Of a stretch of DNA of 64,000 nucleotides, positions 63,370-64,000 are shown in pieces. The position numbers and the translations under genes were made by a program. Position 1 is the first letter of the stretch; each line of letters starts with the position of its first letter. Source of the DNA: Heterohyrax brucei (taxonomy: Eukaryota; Chordata; Mammalia; Hyracoidea; Procaviidae). The notes beneath the pieces were generated by a model. That model did not search any database. It was given only the letters and a program-made list of their open reading frames with translations, and was not told the DNA's origin. Location: positions 196,671,829 through 196,735,828 of the forward strand of contig CM053143.1 of assembly GCA_028571685.1 (NCBI GenBank), given 5' to 3'.

Positions 63370-63960
63370 CAGTATTGAGCTGAAATGAATTGTTATTGGC
63401 CATTTTAAATCAGACTGTCGTATGGCCTACTGTGCCAGGAGTGACAACTTGAAGAACGATGTCTCATTCATCCTCAAAACGAACATTTCAAGATCTATTC
63501 TGAAGTACAGCAATGTCAGTGACAGGATAATATCCACGTGCCTGCAACAAAGGCCAGTTAATAACTTTATTATTCAAATTCTTACACCAATTATTGAGGC
63601 CAAAAAGGAAGATATTGAAGATTTTTACCAGTTTCTGCAGTTTGACATTAGTTGAACTTGCAATCAGCATGCAGTAATAATCACTAGTAATTGGAGTGCA
63701 AAAGTTAGAAACAAAGAAGAAGAATCTGTCACTGGAAAATATGACCTTGATGTTGGACATCGCGAATAACACTTTGCAAAAGCAACAGCTTTTTCATTGC
63801 AAATGCCGTTTGTCACCAACATACATGGTGACTACCTATGTGGGCCTCATTAAGCGGAATATGCAAGGATCAGATCGACTGTATCTGTGGAAAAAGATGG
63901 TGGGGAAGCTCAGTGTCGTCAGTGAGAGTGAGGCCGGGTGCCGCCTGCAGCACGGAGCCT
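63370..63960 (+). mobile_element. RTE endonuclease-region fragment
   Basis: The plus-strand translation has NDVSFILKTNISRSILKYSN and DRIISTCLQQRPVN, homologous to the endonuclease of the minus-strand RTE at 32784-33449. It is diverged and probably runs on beyond the window. Confidence 0.8.
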
Positions 63961-64000
63961 GAGGTGCTCGCGTGCAAGTTCAGACAAAGCTGAAGAAAAT

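Overview
The window is vertebrate, and specifically placental mammal, nuclear DNA. It holds short coding exons with GT-AG introns, a gene at low coding density, and dense nested retroposons. Two repeat types point to an afrotherian: SINEs that begin with a 'ctggtggcgcagtggtta' type head and end in a 'gagtcggaatcgactcgacggc' type tail (AfroSINE), and many RTE-type LINE copies that share that tail and end in (GTT)n/(AAC)n. Elephant or a close paenungulate relative fits best, but the species cannot be fixed from the sequence alone. The repeat assignments rest on recalled consensus sequences, not on a database search.

The only gene I can support is JAKMIP1 (Janus kinase and microtubule interacting protein 1, also called Marlin-1). 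It lies on the + strand and is cut at both window edges. Fifteen constitutive coding exons (E1-E15, 11647 to 61460) join into 520 uninterrupted codons of coiled-coil protein. The N-terminal part (about 205 residues) is upstream of the window, and the last C-terminal part of the long isoform (roughly 90-100 residues) is downstream. Every one of the 15 exons is a multiple of three and phase 0 at both ends. E10 can be read through its donor into a 24-codon tail, a stop and an AATAAA signal; this gives the short isoform by intronic polyadenylation.

Layout: 1-11646 is the intron before E1. It holds a degraded ERV-L type provirus (broken RT, RNase H, integrase, dUTPase), RTE fragments, copies of an unclassified medium-length repeat and a TG-rich tract. 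E1-E5 occupy 11647-17912, with intronic minisatellites between them. The 23.9-kb intron 5 (17913-41814) carries a near full-length L1 with two inverted repeats and a nested RTE insertion, an RTE copy split by a clean solo LTR with a 4-bp target duplication, a near full-length RTE on the minus strand, and two copies of an LTR-like repeat. E6-E15 (41815-61460) are separated by short GC-rich introns that contain many minisatellites, one of which ends about 40 bp before the E7 splice acceptor. The last 2.5 kb is intron with RTE pieces.

I found no operon, CRISPR array, phage, toxin system or other undescribed multi-gene system. The observations most worth checking are local: a 61-bp tandem duplication that copies the E3 splice acceptor, a candidate alternative exon after E10, an exon-like open frame coding a strongly hydrophobic peptide inside intron 5, an extra coding repeat in E6, the minisatellite beside E7, and several inverted repeats or perfect palindromes.
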